A stretch of 64,000 nt of DNA from Thermococcus sp. SY098. Its GTDB lineage: Archaea > Methanobacteriota_B > Thermococci > Thermococcales > Thermococcaceae. Below the pieces are notes generated by a model. That model was not told the origin of the DNA and made no database searches. It was given only the letters and a program-made list of their open reading frames with translations. Shown here in pieces: positions 33,627 to 47,391 of the stretch. The stretch spans positions 1,268,760 to 1,332,759 of the forward strand of contig NZ_CP141821.1 of assembly GCF_035621495.1 (NCBI RefSeq). The letters run 5' to 3'. The stretch's first letter is position 1. Every line of letters starts with the position of its first letter. The translations under genes and the position numbers were made by a program.

Positions 33627-34577
33627 TCACATTTTGATTACTTGGGTTCCAGTTTTGCCTTCCAGTGCCTTAACAGCTCTATCAAGTGCAGCAATGACCG
33701 CTCTCTCCCCACCCCATTCCACAAATCTTATCGCTGCTAAGACCTTAGGCCCCATGCTGCCTTTCTTAAAGTGCCCCTCTTCATAATACTTTTTGAGCTC
33801 ATCCACAGTAACTTTGTGAAGCCACCTTTCATTCGGCTTTCCATAATTTATTGCAGCTCCATTTACATCAGTGAGAATCATGAAGATGTCAGCATTAACA
33901 ACCTCAGCCAGCTTTTCTCCAGCCAGATCCTTATCAATGACAGCCTCAACGCCTTTAAGCTGCCCATTTTCCTCTATAACCGGAATCCCCCCACCACCCG
34001 ACGCTATGACAATGAAGCCCTTCTCAACTAAATCCCTGATTATGTCCTTCTCAATTATATCCTTTGGGTCGGGGGATGGAACAACTCTACGCCATCCTCT
34101 GCCAGCGTCTTCCACAACAACCCACCCTTTCTCTTTGGCGAGCCTTTTTGCTGTTTCCTCATCGTAGAATGGTCCAACTGGCTTAGAGGGGTTTTGGAAA
34201 GCCGGATCGTTTTTATCAACCAAAACCTGGGTTACAACTGTTGCAACAGGCTTGTAAATCCCTCTCCGCTTAAGCTCGTTGGTTATAGCCTGTTGTATCA
34301 TATAACCTATCTGCCCCTGAGTCATTGCCCCAGCAACATCCATTGGCTGAGCCGGAATTCCATACAGTTGTTGCCCAGCATCCATGTGGAGAAGCAAAGC
34401 CCCAACCTGAGGACCGTTTCCATGAGTGATTACAACCTCATAATTGTTGTCAAGAATTATATCAACAATCTGCTTTGCAGTTTTTCTTACATTTTCCATT
34501 TGTTCTTCATAAGTTCCCTTTTGACCCCTCTGAAGAATAGCGTTTCCGCCCAAGGCAATGACAACCCTCTTCCTCAT
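33627..34577 (-). CDS. arcC: Carbamate kinase
   Basis: A 316-residue amino acid kinase-fold enzyme. Signature segments are [43 protein letters not shown] and [10 protein letters not shown]. In Thermococcales/Pyrococcus the enzyme is thought to make or use carbamoyl phosphate with ATP. GAGGTGAGG precedes the ATG. No arginine deiminase or ornithine carbamoyltransferase genes adjoin it. Confidence 0.95.
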   Translation of the reverse strand: MRKRVVIALGGNAILQRGQKGTYEEQMENVRKTAKQIVDIILDNNYEVVITHGNGPQVGALLLHMDAGQQLYGIPAQPMDVAGAMTQGQIGYMIQQAITNELKRRGIYKPVATVVTQVLVDKNDPAFQNPSKPVGPFYDEETAKRLAKEKGWVVVEDAGRGWRRVVPSPDPKDIIEKDIIRDLVEKGFIVIASGGGGIPVIEENGQLKGVEAVIDKDLAGEKLAEVVNADIFMILTDVNGAAINYGKPNERWLHKVTVDELKKYYEEGHFKKGSMGPKVLAAIRFVEWGGERAVIAALDRAVKALEGKTGTQVIKM

Positions 34578-34698
34578 GTTCCCTCACCTCTGAATTGACT
34601 TTCACAAATATTTGATAAAAGGCTTTCTTAGTAATAAAATGTTTTATTCAGAAAAAAGTTCGGAAAATCCGCAGAAAGCTTTACAAAGGTAAGAAAGC

Positions 34699-35958
34699 TC
34701 AGAGGTACCACTCATCAAACCTCCCAACTCCAAGCTCCTGAAGAACTTTCATAACTCCAAGGGCAATTCCTTCGACCTCTATTCCACCCTCCCCCTTGTT
34801 GGCGTCTCCAACAATGTAAACGTTCTCCATCGGAAAGTCCAAATGCTGTCCTGAGGCTACTCTGTTGACGGGGTTTCCGTCAAGATAGGTCTGTATGAGC
34901 AGAATCTCTCCATTTTTATCAAGTTCAGGGAACAGGTAATATAAGTCTTCAACGCCCAATCTCTGCTCCTTCTTTATGTTTCTGCTCCTCAGCGCTTGAT
35001 GTGCCATAATCAGGGTGTAGCCTTCCTTAGCTAATTCCGGACTCAAGGCTGAAGGCTCGTTGTAGCCGTTAATTCTCTTTGTGTCAAGGGTGAACACCAC
35101 TGTATTTCCGATTCTTGGCTTTCCTTTTAGCGCAATGTTAATTTTGATTCCCTCAGCAGGTATTAAAGAATCGAGTTTTTTGAGATATTCCTTATCAAAG
35201 TTCTCTCTTCCAAAGAGCTCAACAGTCTCTTTAATCCCAATGTTCGAAATTAAGATGTCATAAGAGTACTCTTCACCATCTGCTGTGAAAACTTTTCCCT
35301 CTTCAGCCTCAACAACCTTTTTTCTCGTTATTATTTCTCCGCCGTTTTCTCTAACAATCCTCGCTAACTCATCTGTCACAGCTTTGCATCCACCCTTTAT
35401 TAGTCCTGGCCCTCCCCACTTAAGCGTAGCTTTAATTTCCCTGGCAAATTCGATGGCTGGAATTTCCTCAGGGGTCAAGCTCACAGCCCAGCCGAGAAAG
35501 CTCTTTATGAAGAGATAAGCAAATTCATTTTCCCCAATTTTATCGGTCAGCCATTCCCAAGCATTCATCTGGGCATCTTCACCTTTTGGCAGACGGTTTG
35601 CTTTTATTTCTGCCAAAAGCTTCATTGCCCTGGCTTTCTCCTTAAAGCTGAGATACTTCCATCCTTCTCTGTAGTGATAGAGCGTTCCATCAATGAAGAA
35701 TTTCCCTTTTGGGTTTGAGTTAACTATCTTCACATTGGCATTGAGGAGCTTGAGGAGATGAGCTAACGGTCCGTCTTCACCGTGAGGAATCATGTGCAGA
35801 GCGCCAGTTGAGAGCTGAAAATCCTTGTATCTCAAATTCGTGAATCTGCCCCCAATAAAAGATGCCTTCTCCAGAACTACTACTTCATGACCAGCCTTTG
35901 CCAAAAATGCTGAGGTCAATAAACCTCCGAGACCAGCACCAACTGTTACAACTCTCAT
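34699..35958 (-). CDS. FAD-dependent oxidoreductase, phytoene-desaturase-like
   Basis: A 419-residue flavoprotein. The FAD Rossmann motif GAGLGGLLTSAFLAKAGHEV lies at the N terminus, followed by VLEKASFIGGRF, the usual amine oxidase/desaturase arrangement. The C-terminal FAD-closing segment is VYIVGDANKGEGGIEVEGIA. Homologues include phytoene desaturase-like and geranylgeranyl-modifying enzymes. The substrate here is unknown. ATG 35958 follows GAGGTGAT. It lies four bases after coaD. Confidence 0.85.
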   Translation of the reverse strand: MRVVTVGAGLGGLLTSAFLAKAGHEVVVLEKASFIGGRFTNLRYKDFQLSTGALHMIPHGEDGPLAHLLKLLNANVKIVNSNPKGKFFIDGTLYHYREGWKYLSFKEKARAMKLLAEIKANRLPKGEDAQMNAWEWLTDKIGENEFAYLFIKSFLGWAVSLTPEEIPAIEFAREIKATLKWGGPGLIKGGCKAVTDELARIVRENGGEIITRKKVVEAEEGKVFTADGEEYSYDILISNIGIKETVELFGRENFDKEYLKKLDSLIPAEGIKINIALKGKPRIGNTVVFTLDTKRINGYNEPSALSPELAKEGYTLIMAHQALRSRNIKKEQRLGVEDLYYLFPELDKNGEILLIQTYLDGNPVNRVASGQHLDFPMENVYIVGDANKGEGGIEVEGIALGVMKVLQELGVGRFDEWYL

Positions 35959-35962
35959 TTTA

Positions 35963-36430
35963 TCACCTCTTGGGGTTCCCAAATGGATCTATGAGACCAG
36001 CTCTTATTAGAGATGAGCTTATTTTACACCCCAATTTACTCTTAATTATCCCTATTTTTACAATTTTCAAGGGTTTTAGACCTTTTTCCTCTCTCGCTTT
36101 ATTAACTATCAGGGCGCCTTTATATGTTTCTTCACTGACAACGATAGCCTCCAAGCCCTTTAATCTATCAGCAAAACCTATTGCATTGTGAATTTTTATT
36201 ATGCGATAATTCTTATATCCATTAACTTCAAAAAATTTAATTAAATCCTTCAGCCGAAGCTCATAGGGAAGAATTTTTTCGGCATAGGGCTTGTTTTTAA
36301 TCATTTCATCAGATGTCAAACCAATGTAGACATATTTTCCAACTTCAAAGGCTTTCCTAAGTAAAGCTTTATGCCCCAAATGCAGTCTATCGAAAGTCCC
36401 ACCGACTACAACTTTCTTGTACTTCCTCAT
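35963..36430 (-). CDS. coaD: Archaeal phosphopantetheine adenylyltransferase
   Basis: A 155-residue nucleotidyltransferase of coenzyme A synthesis that joins 4'-phosphopantetheine to AMP from ATP. The nucleotide-binding motif VVVGGTFDRLHLGHKALLRK and the second motif CKISSSLIRAG (ISSTxxR type) are present. ATG 36430 is preferred because a GTGATG-type ribosome site is close upstream; ATG 36436 and GTG 36439 are alternatives. The FAD oxidoreductase gene begins four bases after the stop. Confidence 0.92.
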   Translation of the reverse strand: MRKYKKVVVGGTFDRLHLGHKALLRKAFEVGKYVYIGLTSDEMIKNKPYAEKILPYELRLKDLIKFFEVNGYKNYRIIKIHNAIGFADRLKGLEAIVVSEETYKGALIVNKAREEKGLKPLKIVKIGIIKSKLGCKISSSLIRAGLIDPFGNPKR

Positions 36431-36500
36431 GCTCATCACTTCAACACTTGCACCAATAAATTTTTGTATCCACTTACAAAAAGTTTAGGGAGGTGAGAAA

Positions 36501-37607
36501 ATGAGTGAGAGAATCAAAGCAGGTGCCATATTGTTGATATTCTTCTTTTCATTAGGTCTAATAAATCAGGCAGTTGCATATCCGCCTCAGCAAATCTTTG
36601 ACATTCAAATTTTTATGACAATTACTGAAAGTGGAACTGCTTCTGTCAAGATGACAGCTAAGCTTATAGATCCGTATCTGCTTTCTTATCTGAACAATCT
36701 TCAGAAGAATGATCCTCAAAAAGCCCAAAAAGAGTTTCATGATATGGTATTCTCTTTGATATTCCTAAATCTTCAGGAATTCATACAGTCACAGACAAAC
36801 AAAACAGTCATCATAACCCCCCAAACAGGATTTATTGAGCTTCATCCAAATTGGACTACTACACTGAACTTTAAAATATACAACTATCTAACTTTAAAAA
36901 ACGGAACCCTAAAAAGCGCTGTTTATGGCCCAATGAGGTTCATTTTTAAAAATAAAGTTCTTTCATATCACTGGAAGAGGCTCACAATAATATTCCCGAA
37001 AAATGCTTACATCATTAACCTTGCCCCAGTACCAAAGGAGATGACCGAGAATGTCGCAGTTTGGGAGAATGGCGACTATCTCCCCATAATTGCGCTCACA
37101 TTTAACGAAACAGTGTTCCAAAAAGAGAGAGCAAAGAAAACCAAAATAATACCGTTTAAGGAGTTTTTAGACAACAGCACCAAAGTCATAAATCTGAGAT
37201 ATGATCCCTTTGCTGGAACTGTGACATTTAATGGGAGCATTACTGGGATGAAGCCGGAGCAATATCACATTGCAAAGCTCATTGATGAGTTTAACATGAG
37301 CATGGACTTAATCAAATTCGATATAAAAAGCACGGAAAACGGTGTAACATTTTCAGGAGAAGCAAAGCCAATGCTCCAGTATAAGGAGACCCTCACAAAG
37401 AAGGTGTGGAACATCACAATTAGGTTGCCATTCAGATTTGATAAAGTGAACATTAAAGCCCCCAAAGACCAGGGCGTTCAGATGATTTACGGAAAAACAG
37501 ACAACACAATTGTAAATATGGTGTTTGAAGAAAAGAAGATCTGCGGTCCAGGAGTTATCGTGGGATTGACACTATTTCCGCTGCTTCTGAGAAAACGCAG
37601 GAGGTGA
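36501..37607 (+). CDS. Secreted CGP-CTERM surface protein
   Basis: A 368-residue exported protein with an N-terminal signal peptide (IKAGAILLIFFFSLGLINQAVAY) and a C-terminal sorting signal CGPGVIVGLTLFPLLLRKRRR-like: Cys-Gly-Pro, a hydrophobic helix and a basic tail. This is the CGP-CTERM anchor found in Thermococcaceae, predicted to be cut and lipid-linked at the Cys. The body (residues ~30-340) is beta-rich with several N-glycosylation sites and is otherwise unrecognised. Confidence 0.85.
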   Translation: MSERIKAGAILLIFFFSLGLINQAVAYPPQQIFDIQIFMTITESGTASVKMTAKLIDPYLLSYLNNLQKNDPQKAQKEFHDMVFSLIFLNLQEFIQSQTNKTVIITPQTGFIELHPNWTTTLNFKIYNYLTLKNGTLKSAVYGPMRFIFKNKVLSYHWKRLTIIFPKNAYIINLAPVPKEMTENVAVWENGDYLPIIALTFNETVFQKERAKKTKIIPFKEFLDNSTKVINLRYDPFAGTVTFNGSITGMKPEQYHIAKLIDEFNMSMDLIKFDIKSTENGVTFSGEAKPMLQYKETLTKKVWNITIRLPFRFDKVNIKAPKDQGVQMIYGKTDNTIVNMVFEEKKICGPGVIVGLTLFPLLLRKRRR

Positions 37608-37611
37608 ATTA

Positions 37612-40143
<2,532 letters not shown>

Positions 40144-40154
40144 GAGCTCCACCC

Positions 40155-40826
40155 TTAAAACTCGACCACCTTTCCTTTGAAATCCGGGATAATAGTCTTC
40201 AAGATTTTCACATGATGTGGATCGACAACTTCTCCTATGAAGAGAACTGCCTCTTCAAAGTATTCTGGAACATAGGGCTTGAGATGCTTCCAGAGGTCAG
40301 TGTTTATACAGATTATGTCCCTGATGTCAAAAGGTTTTGTCGTGAGGTATCTCACTAAGTCGTGTATCTGGAGGAGCCTCTCCCTCTCATCGAGTAACAT
40401 CAGGAACTTGTCGAACCCAAAGGTTATCTTTACAACAAACTCTCTATCTTGAAAATCTTTCATGAGTGCGTCGATCTTTTCCCTAAACTTCTCCCTGTGG
40501 ATCAGATAGGAAGTGCTTATTTTGAGCCTCTCTTTCACGTTGCTAATATCTATCGAGCCGCCAATTTTTAAAACTGCTACATCGTTTAAGAGCTCCTCGA
40601 AGTCTATACCAAATGCCTCAGCCTGGTATCGGATTATGCTCAGATTATCAAGTGTGTCAACTATAATTATCCCAATTCTGTCCCCATACTGCTCCCTTAA
40701 GCTTTTCACAAAGCTGCAGAAAATGATTCCAGGATGTGAATAGCTCGAATATTTAATCAAAATGGTATCCCTTGGAATCATCATCTCAAGTACATTCTTA
40801 ATGTCTATTGTACTGACCTTCTCCAT
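40155..40826 (-). CDS. DUF257 family protein (RecA/KaiC-like, intact paralogue)
   Basis: A 223-residue Thermococcales-specific DUF257-type protein. Strand-loop patterns (TILIKYSSYSHPGIIFCSFV, RIGIIIVDTLDNLSIIRYQ) suggest a RecA-like fold without a Walker A motif. It is the first gene of a tandem pair with the frameshifted copy 11 bases downstream; the two are homologous over their length. Role unknown. Confidence 0.8.
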   Translation of the reverse strand: MEKVSTIDIKNVLEMMIPRDTILIKYSSYSHPGIIFCSFVKSLREQYGDRIGIIIVDTLDNLSIIRYQAEAFGIDFEELLNDVAVLKIGGSIDISNVKERLKISTSYLIHREKFREKIDALMKDFQDREFVVKITFGFDKFLMLLDERERLLQIHDLVRYLTTKPFDIRDIICINTDLWKHLKPYVPEYFEEAVLFIGEVVDPHHVKILKTIIPDFKGKVVEF

Positions 40827-40883
40827 ATCATCTCACCACTCCTAAGACATTACTCACAGCTTAATAATTACCAGGTCATATAA

Positions 40884-42721
<1,838 letters not shown>

Positions 42722-42727
42722 AGATCC

Positions 42728-43564
42728 TCAAAACTTTTTCTTAATTTTGAGAGTGTATTTTGGATAAATCTCTTCAGAAAATCGTATAAATTTTGTCTTC
42801 CTTGGGGATTTTTTTATTGTTATTTCAATATCTGGAGTGAGATATGTGTAAAACTGACCGTCTATTGCCAGTATCACGCTTCTTGTCAAAGTTAAGATTC
42901 TTACATCAATCTTAGATGTTGCGGGAACAACCATCGGACGAGAGCTCAGAGCTATGGGGGCAAGAGGTGCTATAACAACACCATCAATTCTTGGATCTAA
43001 GAAAGGACCACCTGCAGACATAGCATACCCCGTTGAGCCCGTGGGAGTTGAAATTATGAGACCATCAGAACGAACCTCATCAGCCAATCCCTCATCAACG
43101 TAATACTTCAAATGCACTATTTTACCAGGGACTCCTGTTAAAATAGCCACTTCATTCAGAGCATCGGGGACCGTATTTTCTCCATTTAGATACGTCCTCA
43201 GCTTTATTCTCTCGTCAATGTGGTAATCCCCCTCAATGAGCTTATTAATTGCAAAAAATGCCTCATTGGGCTCAACTTCCGTTAAGAATCCCAGTGTCCC
43301 CATATTGATCCCAAGGATTGGGATGTCCTTCTTGGTGCGGTGTTCAATTCTCAGTATCGTTCCATCCCCTCCAATTGCAATTATAAAATCCACGTCCATG
43401 TCCTCAAGTTTTACGACGTCTTCTACATTAAAGTGAGGAAAATGCTGATATGTCTCCTCATCAACGAAGACTTCAAATCCGCTAACCTTAAGAAAATCAT
43501 AAACTCTATACGCAAGCTTCAGAGCAGCTTCCTTATCTCTTCTCGCCACTACACCAAACTTCAT
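42728..43564 (-). CDS. nadK: NAD kinase (ATP/polyphosphate-NAD kinase)
   Basis: A 278-residue NAD kinase that makes NADP. The catalytic and nucleotide-binding motif is [12 protein letters not shown], followed by [35 protein letters not shown] and [12 protein letters not shown]. Length and motifs are typical of archaeal enzymes. GGTGAG lies five bases before ATG 43564. It overlaps the Trm112-like gene by 32 bases and probably shares its transcript. Confidence 0.94.
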   Translation of the reverse strand: MKFGVVARRDKEAALKLAYRVYDFLKVSGFEVFVDEETYQHFPHFNVEDVVKLEDMDVDFIIAIGGDGTILRIEHRTKKDIPILGINMGTLGFLTEVEPNEAFFAINKLIEGDYHIDERIKLRTYLNGENTVPDALNEVAILTGVPGKIVHLKYYVDEGLADEVRSDGLIISTPTGSTGYAMSAGGPFLDPRIDGVVIAPLAPIALSSRPMVVPATSKIDVRILTLTRSVILAIDGQFYTYLTPDIEITIKKSPRKTKFIRFSEEIYPKYTLKIKKKF

Positions 43565-43685
43565 CAACACTCACCACAAGTTGGGGAATACCATCAATGA
43601 CAGGGTATTTTAAATTACAGCGCTTACAGAATAAATAGTTTTCCTTAAGCTCCAGACCATCTTTGCAGCGGGGGCAAGCTAACAC
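43533..43685 (-). CDS. Trm112-like zinc-binding protein
   Basis: A 50-residue protein with two Cys pairs: [12 protein letters not shown] and [11 protein letters not shown], then DGIPQLV, the usual Trm112-type sequence. Trm112 activates RNA and protein methyltransferases by binding zinc and the methylase. GTG 43685 follows the flippase gene stop by one base. A longer reading from 43721 would overlap that gene by 35 bases. In this region an NSUN6-type methyltransferase is encoded three genes upstream, but no pairing can be claimed. Confidence 0.82.
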   Translation of the reverse strand: MLACPRCKDGLELKENYLFCKRCNLKYPVIDGIPQLVVSVDEVWCSGEKR

Positions 43686-43686
43686 A

Positions 43687-44712
43687 TCAATATTTTTCCT
43701 TAATCCCTCCACTTTTAACACCCAGATAAACGCTCAAAGCTCCCCCCACTATACTTGGAAGCCAGAAGGAAACAAACCTATCTATGACCGTTGCTGTAAC
43801 AGCTAAGCTCTTGTCTATGCTCAAGCTTAAATAGAGTGCCGAATTTACGGCTTCCGTTATGCCGATACCTCCGGGAAGGATGCTCACCATTCCCAGCGCT
43901 ATCCCAGCCATCTGAACCATCAGAATCTTGTAAAGCTCAAGGGGATAATCTATGCTTCTAAATACAAAATATGTCCTGAGAAGCATAAATACCCACAGGG
44001 CAAATGAATAAAACAGCGTTTTCATTAGAACTGATTTATCCGTTGACAGTTCTTTTAACGTTTTCCTGAATTCAAATATTGATTTTTTAAGTTTCTCCTC
44101 AAGCTTTTCCTCAATTCCCTCAAACTTCTTAGGAAAAACCCTTTTCAAAAGCATTATAATTGCTTTGAGAAATCTCATTGCAAGCCTTTCATTAAATGAT
44201 AGAAGTATAGAGATCACCAAAATTGATACCAATGCCACTGTTGATACAGAAAGAACCAAAAGCAGGATGTGTATCTTCAAGATTAAGGCATACTTAAAAG
44301 CGATAAACGTAAACACCATAACAGGGATGACATCAAGAATTCTATCTGCCATTATGGTTGCAAAAACCTGCCCATAGGTGCTTTTTGATCGAGAGGTTTT
44401 GCTTACGACGACCATTCTTGCAGGTTCTCCACCAGCTCTCGCTCCCGGGGTTATGTTGTTAAAAAACACCCCTATGAAGGTCGCCACCATTATGCTCCAG
44501 AATCCTATCTTAACTCCAGCCCTCTTTAGAAAAACTTGCCATCTAAGTGCCCAAGCAAGCGTTGCAAACAGCTGCATTGTTAATGCCAAGAGAAGATAGT
44601 TAATTTTAGCACTCGCTATAATTTCCATTGTCTCATCTATCCCTGCCCACCAGATGAGAGCAAATATCAGCAGAACTCCAATGATTATCATTGGAATTCT
44701 TTTTTTCTTCAT
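43687..44712 (-). CDS. Flippase-like integral membrane protein (UPF0104/LPG synthase TM family)
   Basis: A 341-residue membrane protein with eight or more helices. The family hallmarks NNITPGARAGGEPARM and SILPGGIGITEAVNSALYL are present. Members (related to the membrane part of lysylphosphatidylglycerol synthase and to GtrA/flippase-like proteins) may move lipid-linked molecules across the membrane. Substrate unknown. It overlaps the NSUN6-type gene by four bases. Confidence 0.86.
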   Translation of the reverse strand: MKKKRIPMIIIGVLLIFALIWWAGIDETMEIIASAKINYLLLALTMQLFATLAWALRWQVFLKRAGVKIGFWSIMVATFIGVFFNNITPGARAGGEPARMVVVSKTSRSKSTYGQVFATIMADRILDVIPVMVFTFIAFKYALILKIHILLLVLSVSTVALVSILVISILLSFNERLAMRFLKAIIMLLKRVFPKKFEGIEEKLEEKLKKSIFEFRKTLKELSTDKSVLMKTLFYSFALWVFMLLRTYFVFRSIDYPLELYKILMVQMAGIALGMVSILPGGIGITEAVNSALYLSLSIDKSLAVTATVIDRFVSFWLPSIVGGALSVYLGVKSGGIKEKY

Positions 44713-45863
44713 TCTCTCACCTTCCTCAGCTTTGCTATAAAGAAGCCCTGCGTCAGGTGTTTGTGGGGATAAAATCGCTGCACTTCTTTAAGCCCTATTC
44801 CCGGAGAACCTATGAAGAACGATTGTTTTTCAAGCCTCAACCCCTTTTTGATCATGTATTTAACATTTCCCTCATTTTCTTCATAGCTGAGTGTGCATGT
44901 TGAGTACACCAAAATCCCACCCTTCCTCAAGCTCTTTATTGCAGCATTTATAAAGTGCCTCTGATAGCGGGCTGTTGCGATGATGTCCTTCGGCGTTCTG
45001 CTCTCCCAAAGCTTAGGTCGAACTCCCAAAGCTGTGCACGGAGCATCGAGCAGAATCTTGTCCGCTTTTATGCCAAGCTCCGGCAGATTCCTTGAGTCCA
45101 TATGAGCTAATTTAACATTTTTAACCCCCAATCGCTTTAAGGTTTCCTCCATTTTCTTGAGTCTGTTTTTGGACTTATCAATTGCTATTATCTCCCCCCT
45201 GTTCTGCATGAGCTGAGCTAAGTGAGTAGTTTTGCCCCCAGGAGCAGCTGCCATATCAATGATTAAATCCTCCTCATTAGGTTCAAGAATTCTCGCAGTT
45301 ACCATAGAAGGCAGGCTTTGAGGGTAAAAGTAACCTTTCTCAAAGCTTTTAAGCTCACTCAGGCTTGGAAGCTTGAACTTCGGCAGAGTGACTTCAACGG
45401 CAATCCCTCTTGTGGCTTTTATCATTTCCTTTGCACTCATCTTTGCTGTTCCAATTCCAACCAAAAGGCCCTTCGGGTCCCTTATTTGGACTTCATCACC
45501 TTCTTTAATACTCTTATCTGCCTTGAGAACACCGGGAGCGTAGAGCATGGCACCTTGATACACACTTTCAGCTGCATATTTGTTCGCAACAACAGTGGGA
45601 AGCTTGGGATTGTAATCATCAGGAAAATTTGGACCCTCTCTGTCAAAATAAATGCCCTCATCAAGGTATGGGCTTCTCTTAGGCTTAAGACCTTCTCTTT
45701 TAAGCTCATCAATCAATTTGTCTCTGCTGATCTTAACGGTATTAACCCTTATGTAGTATTTTTCGACAGGTTCTCTCAGCTTCTGCATTATTATCTCAGC
45801 TTCTTCCCCAAAGAGCTTTCTGTAGTACTCCTGGAGTTCCTCTGGAAATGCTTCAAGATACAT
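44709..45863 (-). CDS. tRNA/rRNA cytosine-C5 methyltransferase with PUA domain (NSUN6-like)
   Basis: A 384-residue RNA m5C methyltransferase. An N-terminal part is followed by a PUA domain (residues ~90-170, IKEGDEVQIRDPKGLLVGIG) and the Rossmann core: DMAAAPGGKTTHLAQL (motif I), IAIDKSKNRL, the first catalytic Cys in LLDAPCTALGVRP and the second in VYSTCTLSYEENE. The PUA-in-the-middle layout is that of archaeal NSUN6-type enzymes that methylate C72 of tRNA. The position in tRNA is inferred from that similarity. Confidence 0.92.
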   Translation of the reverse strand: MYLEAFPEELQEYYRKLFGEEAEIIMQKLREPVEKYYIRVNTVKISRDKLIDELKREGLKPKRSPYLDEGIYFDREGPNFPDDYNPKLPTVVANKYAAESVYQGAMLYAPGVLKADKSIKEGDEVQIRDPKGLLVGIGTAKMSAKEMIKATRGIAVEVTLPKFKLPSLSELKSFEKGYFYPQSLPSMVTARILEPNEEDLIIDMAAAPGGKTTHLAQLMQNRGEIIAIDKSKNRLKKMEETLKRLGVKNVKLAHMDSRNLPELGIKADKILLDAPCTALGVRPKLWESRTPKDIIATARYQRHFINAAIKSLRKGGILVYSTCTLSYEENEGNVKYMIKKGLRLEKQSFFIGSPGIGLKEVQRFYPHKHLTQGFFIAKLRKVRE

Positions 45864-45872
45864 GATATCACC

Positions 45873-46385
45873 TTAAAGGTCAAAGAGGCTGTATTTTTTG
45901 ATAAGTTCGATAAAATCAAAGAGATGCCTTTCCAGTTCTTCAACGGTCAGCTCACCAACTTCAAAGTTTATAATCTTCTCTTCGCTCTCCTTTATTTCCT
46001 TAAACACTTCATTTGGTTCTTTCGGGTGTTGGTAGTTGTAAAAATCCTCAAGAAAATTCTCGCTTCCATAGATGTAGGATTTTCTGAATTTTTCAATAAA
46101 TTCCTTTACAAACTCCTCGCTTATTTTCTCCTTAAGAATGCCAAACACAAAATAAAATCCCTGCAGAGTGGCTCCAACCTCTCCACCAGGCTTAATCTCA
46201 AACGCTGGATGAGGGTAAAGCATCTCTCTCCATTCTCCGTCAAGATATATATAAGCGTTGAAAACCTCCTCAACAGGCTCAACCTTAAACCCGAGAGGCT
46301 TAAGCTTCTCTCTGAGCTCTTCATTAAGTCTGAAAGTCTCGCCCCAGATGAAGTTGAGTAAGTTGTGAACATCAAGTAGATTCAT
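45873..46385 (-). CDS. Conserved-looking hypothetical protein
   Basis: A 170-residue acidic cytoplasmic protein beginning MNLLDVHNLLNFIWGETFRL. It has a mixed alpha/beta N-terminal half with a conserved-looking stretch VFNAYIYLDGEWREMLYPHP and a helical, Glu-rich C-terminal half. I recognise no family with confidence (it is reminiscent of small Thermococcales DUF proteins such as DUF3201). GAGGTGAGG precedes the ATG. It is nine bases upstream of the NSUN6-type gene. Confidence 0.7.
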   Translation of the reverse strand: MNLLDVHNLLNFIWGETFRLNEELREKLKPLGFKVEPVEEVFNAYIYLDGEWREMLYPHPAFEIKPGGEVGATLQGFYFVFGILKEKISEEFVKEFIEKFRKSYIYGSENFLEDFYNYQHPKEPNEVFKEIKESEEKIINFEVGELTVEELERHLFDFIELIKKYSLFDL

Positions 46386-46428
46386 AACCTCACCTCCAGA
46401 GAAAGAAAAGAGGGAGAAAATTTAAAGT

Positions 46429-47322
46429 TTAGGTTTTAAGCTCAAGCATTGAATTTATCTGTTCAATTATATTGGTTTTAATTTTCTTCTCAATATCGGC
46501 AACCTTGATCCTAAACTCCTTATTAAGGACGTTGGCTTTCAGGTAAATAACTACTGAAACATCGCTTTCTTCGCCGCGCTTTATGTGTTCTGCCCATACC
46601 TTTGGCAGAACGGACGTATCAAGGAGCGTTTTAACCTTAACAACCCCATATCCATTTGCCGGAAGTACTGTATTCTCAACCAAGGTGCCCGTAGCAACAG
46701 GATAATTATCTATGTTGACATTAAATTCCACTCCAGATACTGGAATCGGAAAGCTGTTGGGGTTGTATAGCTTAACATCACTGTATACTGTAATGTACTT
46801 ATCACCAACTGGCCCCCATCTCGAAGAAATTCCCTCCACAGCGGGCGTTTTAATTAAATCTCCCGTGCTTTCGGTCTTTATATTAAACTGGGACAGTATA
46901 TCTGTCTTAACTTGCTGAGTAAATTCCTTTTTAAATACTGATATTCCGAAAATAGAAACTCCCAGAGTTATTTTTACATAGCTTTTCTCTCCGTCCCTAA
47001 TGTGGTTCTTCAGAGCTTCAACAGCCTTGTAATTGTCCAGAATTAAAACACCGTCAACCTTATCTTGCATAAAGCCAAGCTTCAGATTTTCAACCTTTCC
47101 AATCTTTACCCCTGCCCACTCAATTGTAACATTATCAACCCTGAGGGATATCGGTAGCTTTTTTCCCAAGTCTATGTGAAGCCAAAGTTCAGTTGTTTTA
47201 TCATCAACGTATCCCCATTCTGCCGTAATTTTTGGCTTCAAGTTCAAAGCAGCGTAGCCCAGATAACCAAGCCAGAGTATAAAAATAAGAAACAAGACTG
47301 CTATTATTTTAACGATCCTCAT
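46429..47322 (-). CDS. Membrane-anchored LEA14/WHy-like beta-sandwich protein
   Basis: A 297-residue protein with one N-terminal membrane helix (IAVLFLIFILWLGYLGYAAL) and an extracellular body resembling two LEA type 2/WHy domains: YITVYSDVKLYNPNSFPIPVSGVEFN is the characteristic 'NPNxxPIPV' segment. Such domains are thought to help desiccation or membrane stability but function in archaea is unclear. ATG 47322 has GGGGTGG upstream. A similar-sized LEA-like protein lies at 61749-62642. Confidence 0.8.
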   Translation of the reverse strand: MRIVKIIAVLFLIFILWLGYLGYAALNLKPKITAEWGYVDDKTTELWLHIDLGKKLPISLRVDNVTIEWAGVKIGKVENLKLGFMQDKVDGVLILDNYKAVEALKNHIRDGEKSYVKITLGVSIFGISVFKKEFTQQVKTDILSQFNIKTESTGDLIKTPAVEGISSRWGPVGDKYITVYSDVKLYNPNSFPIPVSGVEFNVNIDNYPVATGTLVENTVLPANGYGVVKVKTLLDTSVLPKVWAEHIKRGEESDVSVVIYLKANVLNKEFRIKVADIEKKIKTNIIEQINSMLELKT

Positions 47323-47391
47323 TGTTCCCACCCCATCAAATATAATGATCTTCAAAACCGTTTAAAGTTTTCTGAAAAAGAAAAAGAGAAA

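Noticed and set aside
45318-46361. 347-codon plus-strand ORF
   Set aside because: Entirely antisense to the NSUN6-type and the hypothetical gene, both with strong start signals; Phe/Leu/Cys-rich shadow composition.
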